Source: Paralichthys olivaceus (lineage: Eukaryota; Chordata; Actinopteri; Pleuronectiformes; Paralichthyidae). From it: DNA of 64,000 bases. A program made the translations under genes and the position numbers. This document shows, piece after piece, positions 59,824 to 64,000 of this stretch (positions within the stretch are counted from its first letter, which is position 1; every line of letters starts with the position of its first letter). Location: positions 18,856,439-18,920,438 of the forward strand of contig NC_091105.1 in the NCBI RefSeq assembly GCF_024713975.1, given 5' to 3'. The notes under the pieces are model-generated. The model searched no databases and had not been told where the DNA came from. It worked only from the letters and a program-made list of their open reading frames with translations.

Positions 59824-62394
59824 ACATGAGTTTGAGGTGGTGATGTGGATCAACAAATGACTTTGGCTACCATTGTATGTCCATGTGCTGCACACTCGCC
59901 GTCACTACTCTAACATTGTCAAACAAGTTGCCGGAGACAGCAGTTGGTTTGTGTGTACACGTTCATCTCTCCTTTCACAGTCTTGACTACAAAACAAGAG
60001 AAGATATGTTTGGGGTTTAGAGTTTCTGGATGAATCAGGATACAGACTTTGACCAAAAAACTACAGGAAGTAAATGTTCTAAATGCACAAATATATTTGC
60101 ATTAAATAGATTAGAACTATGGAAATTTTAATATAGGTCATATAATATAATATAAGTCATTCCAGCTCTAAAGCCATTCAAAGATAATAAACAAGCATCT
60201 GAGTTTTGATTTTTCAAAAATAAAGGAATTAGATTAATTCCAGCTGAACAACAGAACAACTTGATAGCACAACATATATTATCACCATATAAAGTTGGTG
60301 ATGGCTATTTTTTTCTTGATATTGCTTATTTACACATCCAGTAACATCAGTGTTTATTCAGAGTCGTGTTTTATCCCTTCTCTCTGGAGAAAAAACGTCA
60401 AACTCTTTAACTAGCTTACAGTTGAATGTGCCATATGTTAACCAGTCACATAAGTGTGTCTCTGTTTAATCCTGGGATGGTTGTGTATGGTGAGTTTCTT
60501 TTTTTCTTCACTACAACAGGCTGCCGACTGATGAAAATGTTGAAAGCCAAATTTCAGGCCCAGACACTGAAAGGTTTAGCTGTAGAGCTGAGGGGGCTGT
60601 ATCTGATCCTGTGGGTTCCTCAATATGAGTGACACTTTTGACATTATACAGTCATTAGATCCAGTGGACATTTTTATTTTAAATATCTGATCAGACAAGC
60701 TATTCCAGGGTGATTGCACAGGACTTAACTTTACAGTCAGTAAAACGTCTAATAAATCCACCTTTATCCAGTCTTTAGGAGCAGCAGTTAAATGCAGTAG
60801 AAGGGGGGAGATCTCTGAACAACGGCTTCCCGGCTTCTTACTGGCCGTCCTGCTGACCCTTCACCTCTGACCTCAGCTCGGGGACTGACATATTACAGAA
60901 ACATTTGATTCGGCCTCAAACTTTTGAAGTGAATCTCCTGGCTGTGTCTAACTCAGATCCATGTTCACAGCAGGTCAGCAGCCAATAAATCACTCAGACT
61001 GCTCATGGGAAATTCTTATCTGAAAAGTTCAGTTATTACAACATTCAATCTGTTGTTTCATCTCATTGAATTATGTATTTATATTTCCGTGTGGAAGTCA
61101 TGAGGCACTCTGGAGTTTGTATCATCAGTGTCATAAATTCAATTCGGACAAATAATGTGTTGTTGTTTTCTTCAGTCCTCCTTCATATCTTGTGCTGATT
61201 TGAAGCTGTAAAATACAGACAGAATAAAGCTTATCTTGTAGTCCATGAATGACTGCTGTGTATCTTTGGCTTCATCGGATCAAACCGCATCTGAGAGCAG
61301 TGGATGTTTCTGCTCGTATGTCCCGGAGATGTCACCATCTCTAACTGCCGTGTCCCTCCACCGTTCACCAGCAGGAAGGGGAGGAAGAGCAGGAATAGCC
61401 CTGCCAGTGTGAGAGCTTTACGAATGACCCCGTAAAGAAAATCTCAGCAGGACAAAACTAACTCAGAGCCCATTCGACCTGTGGGAGGGCACAACGTGGC
61501 TGTTTCAGCTTCTGTTTCAGAGAAATGTCCTCAGGGCTGGAGGTTTAGTTTTGGCTGTAAAAACACCCTGAGGGGAAAGTGTTTGACTGCAGCTCTTCTA
61601 CTTCCCACTGAGACCATTGATAATAACTAATGTAACAGTAATACAATTTGTAGCATATTACAATTGGGTGTTTACAGCAAAATACAACAACAAAAAAAGC
61701 ATCAGAAAAGAAAATAAGAATATTAAAAGAAACAACAGAATGGACATAACATACACAATATAATAAGCCCTGCCCTGTGTTCTTCAATCAATTTTTTCTT
61801 ATTACTGCAACACAAACACCCTAATGTACCGGACACAGGATTGCACACTGTAAAAACACAGATTACACTAATCTGGTTTCTGGACCATTACTGTCACGCC
61901 AGACTTCAAAGTAATGTTCCACCTAGAATATAAAGAATAACTGCTGTGGTCGGACTGCATTCATGTCAGCTAATGGCCTCTAATGGTAACCACGAACACA
62001 CAAAGTGTTTCAAAATGCAGACTCTTAACATGCATGATCCATTCTCCTCTGTTTATCTGTATGCTTACTATTGTACAAAAGGTCATGAATGAATACAATG
62101 ATTTTGTATATTTTTTATGTTATCCATATTATTTTATGGATATTTTTACCCATCATTGGAATCCATTGTACTATTAAAACCAACTATAACCTCTGATCTC
62201 TAGAGGAAAGTAAACTACATGTTCTTTTCTTAAGTCTATATTAAGAACCAGTAACAGTCAGCTTGGATTAACTCCAGCCCCCCGCAACCATCAAAGGATG
62301 TAAATTCTAACGTTGATGCTGGAATCTAACCATTTCATCGGACACACATACAAACACACACATGCACGCAGTATGAAGAGCTGAGTAAACCCAG

Positions 62395-62640
62395 ACTGTG
62401 TTCAGGAAATTAACAGTTTGCGATGGTTTCCTACAGATACTCCGGCTTCCTTCCGCAGTCCAAAGAAAGCACATTGGAGCTAGCTTAATTGGAGACACTA
62501 AATTGTCATTAGGTGTGTATTGTGAGTGTGAACGGTTGTTTCTCTCTGTAAGTCGGACCTGCAACACGCTGGCAACCTGTCCCAGGTGGACCTCTCGTCC
62601 AATGTTAGACTGGATCCATCTTCCCCAAAAGGATAAGTAG
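62395..62640 (+). repeat. Same interspersed repeat, middle and tail
   Basis: ACTCCGGCTTCCTTCCGCAG, TTAATTGGAGACACTAAATTG, GAGTGTGAACGGTTGTTTC and CTGGCAACCTGTCCCAGGTG appear in order. The end is degraded (AAAAGGATAAGTAGT). Confidence 0.75.
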
Positions 62641-62899
62641 TAACACGTTTGAATTTCCCTACGGAGATTAAGTATTTCTGATTCTGTTACACATGAGCTG
62701 ATTGACCTAACAACTCCAAAAGTTGTTGTTAGGCACAAATGGAGTGATAAGATATGATAGAAGTAATATTTATTTTCTTTCATCCTTTTGCTGTTTAGCT
62801 GATCTTGCTTTTTATTCTTTCTCTCAGAGTTTTCTTTTACAAGTGCCCTGATTCGTGTTTCTATAAATACTCTAATATCAGTATCAATAACGGAAACAA

Positions 62900-63150
62900 T
62901 AAGCAGGAGACAATGGAGCTGACACTAAAGGCTGTCCTCCATAATGAGTCTGACCTCTGGTGTCTTCTTAAATGTTCTGCACTTGTGGTAATTAATGGAA
63001 GTATCATGGCCATGCTAATTGCTTCGTGCCTTGTTGCTGACAGTCCTAATAAAGCCCAACAGGGTTTATTAATTACTGCTTACAGGGTGCTAATGATATC
63101 GCATGCAGCCCTGGGAGGTCATGTCAGACGATGTAATCACAATTGAACAG
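62900..63150. promoter_or_regulatory. Candidate conserved non-coding enhancer
   Basis: Low-repeat block with clustered homeodomain-type cores: GGTAATTAATGG, GCTAATTGC, TTAATTACTGC and GCTAATGATATCGCATGC. An uninterrupted 113-codon frame crosses it but has no protein-like features. Proposed only on motif density and complexity. Confidence 0.35.
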
Positions 63151-64000
63151 GTAAAGGTCTACTTGTGGCAGAGTCGACTTTCACATGAAACAACTTATAG
63201 GCCTGGTTGAAGTTTGTCCAAATCTTCAGAAAAAAGAAAAAGAGACTTAGAATCAAGATATGCATAATGCTGGAGAGCATGGAGAGTTAGTGTAGATATC
63301 AATTGATCCACATCTACACAAATTATCTGTGCTTTGAAACGATTTAGCTTCTGTGGCTACCCTTTGCAGTCATTTTATCTGAGCACCCGTTTCTACAAAG
63401 GCACAACACAGAAAGCTCAGCCCAGGGTAATAGCTAAAGACTGTGAAGGAATCATAGGAGCTGATTAAAATCTCACATGAAATTATTTTTACCTGAAGCT
63501 GCTGTTCTCCACATAAAACTTCACGCCTGACGTTTGCCAAAGACCATGTTCACTCTCCATAGTGCTGCTGGGAAAATGTTCTGCGGTCGGATGAAACAAA
63601 GGTTGAAACTTCAGGGAAGAACACATAGCTCTAGCCTACATGTCAAATGAAAAGAGAACTGGTATCTTATGGTATCATAACAGACTGGTTGTCTGCCAGT
63701 TAACGCTCATGAGAAGCTGGGAGGTGCAGTAGGACACTACCCTTAACATGGGAGTAAACCTACTATGCAATGACTTAAGACAAAGAAAATCCACCAGTCT
63801 ATGTGATGGGAAATACGCTTGAGAGAGTCATTCACACCAGACACCCTGAGAACATGTCTGGGTTAAATCAGTTCTGTGCTGTGGAACCAGTCCAGAACAT
63901 TGTGCAGGTCTGATCTGCAGCTATACTGGGAGCTAGTTTGAGGTTATTGTTGCCAAATGAGGTTATTAAACCCACTGCTTCACTGAATTTACACACCAGC

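Larger units (their letters stand above)
56436..64000. other. Intergenic upstream of cyb5r4, no gene recognised
   Basis: Apart from the CTCF-like site, X-box, two repeats and enhancer candidate listed separately, I see no coding exon. A GC-richer patch at 57280-57540 carries a 119-codon frame with a hydrophobic start and Pro/Gly-rich rest, without family likeness. Confidence 0.45.

Noticed and set aside
62307..62783. 158-codon - strand ORF
   Set aside because: Covers a fish interspersed repeat read in antisense; no protein-family likeness.
62805..63146. 113-codon + strand ORF
   Set aside because: Overlaps the homeodomain-motif block; composition fits an enhancer candidate better than a protein.

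Overview
The window is vertebrate nuclear DNA, most likely from a percomorph (spiny-rayed) teleost. The evidence is AT-rich non-coding DNA, short GT-AG introns (some about 75-100 bp), tRNA-derived SINEs, decayed fish LINEs, Tol2/hAT-like ends, and two genes that read through as teleost orthologues of known vertebrate proteins. No bacterial, plasmid, phage or CRISPR structure is present.

Layout. From 1 to 25 kb the DNA is sparse intergenic sequence with scattered repeats: several tRNA-like SINE copies, a 5'-truncated LINE at 7.4-8.8 kb, microsatellites, and one compact gene at 12.1-13.1 kb that encodes an unrecognised 174-residue secreted protein. From 25.3 to 43.9 kb lies cep162 (+ strand): a non-coding first exon in a CCAAT-rich promoter and 28 coding exons that join in frame to 1340 codons. 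From 43.9 to 46 kb there are only repeats. From 45.6 to 53.2 kb lies cyb5r4 (- strand): 15 coding exons, 517 codons. The two genes converge. In human chromosome 6q14 the same two genes also converge, but with MRAP2 between them; I see no mrap2 here. From 53.4 to 64 kb there are an 89-codon ORF in the cyb5r4 promoter region, an orphan first-exon-like ORF at 54.7 kb, LINE remnants, an ideal RFX X-box at 59.8 kb and an AT-rich block at 62.9-63.15 kb dense in homeodomain-type motifs.

Gene roles. Cep162 is a microtubule-binding centriole protein needed for ciliary transition-zone assembly. Cyb5r4 (NCB5OR) is a soluble/ER reductase that joins cytochrome b5, CS and b5-reductase domains. The genes are neighbours by old synteny, not by shared pathway. 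Candidate regulatory sites (CTCF-like cores at 17.37, 30.83 and 56.96 kb; the X-box) were matched by eye to consensus.

The least explained items are the 174-residue secreted-protein gene, a 43-codon antisense ORF with its own splice acceptor and poly(A) signal inside cep162 intron 1, the two orphan ORFs upstream of cyb5r4, and several perfect hairpins. I did not find a convincing new multi-gene system. All exon boundaries are read by eye from splice consensus, phase and recalled family sequence; no alignment was run.
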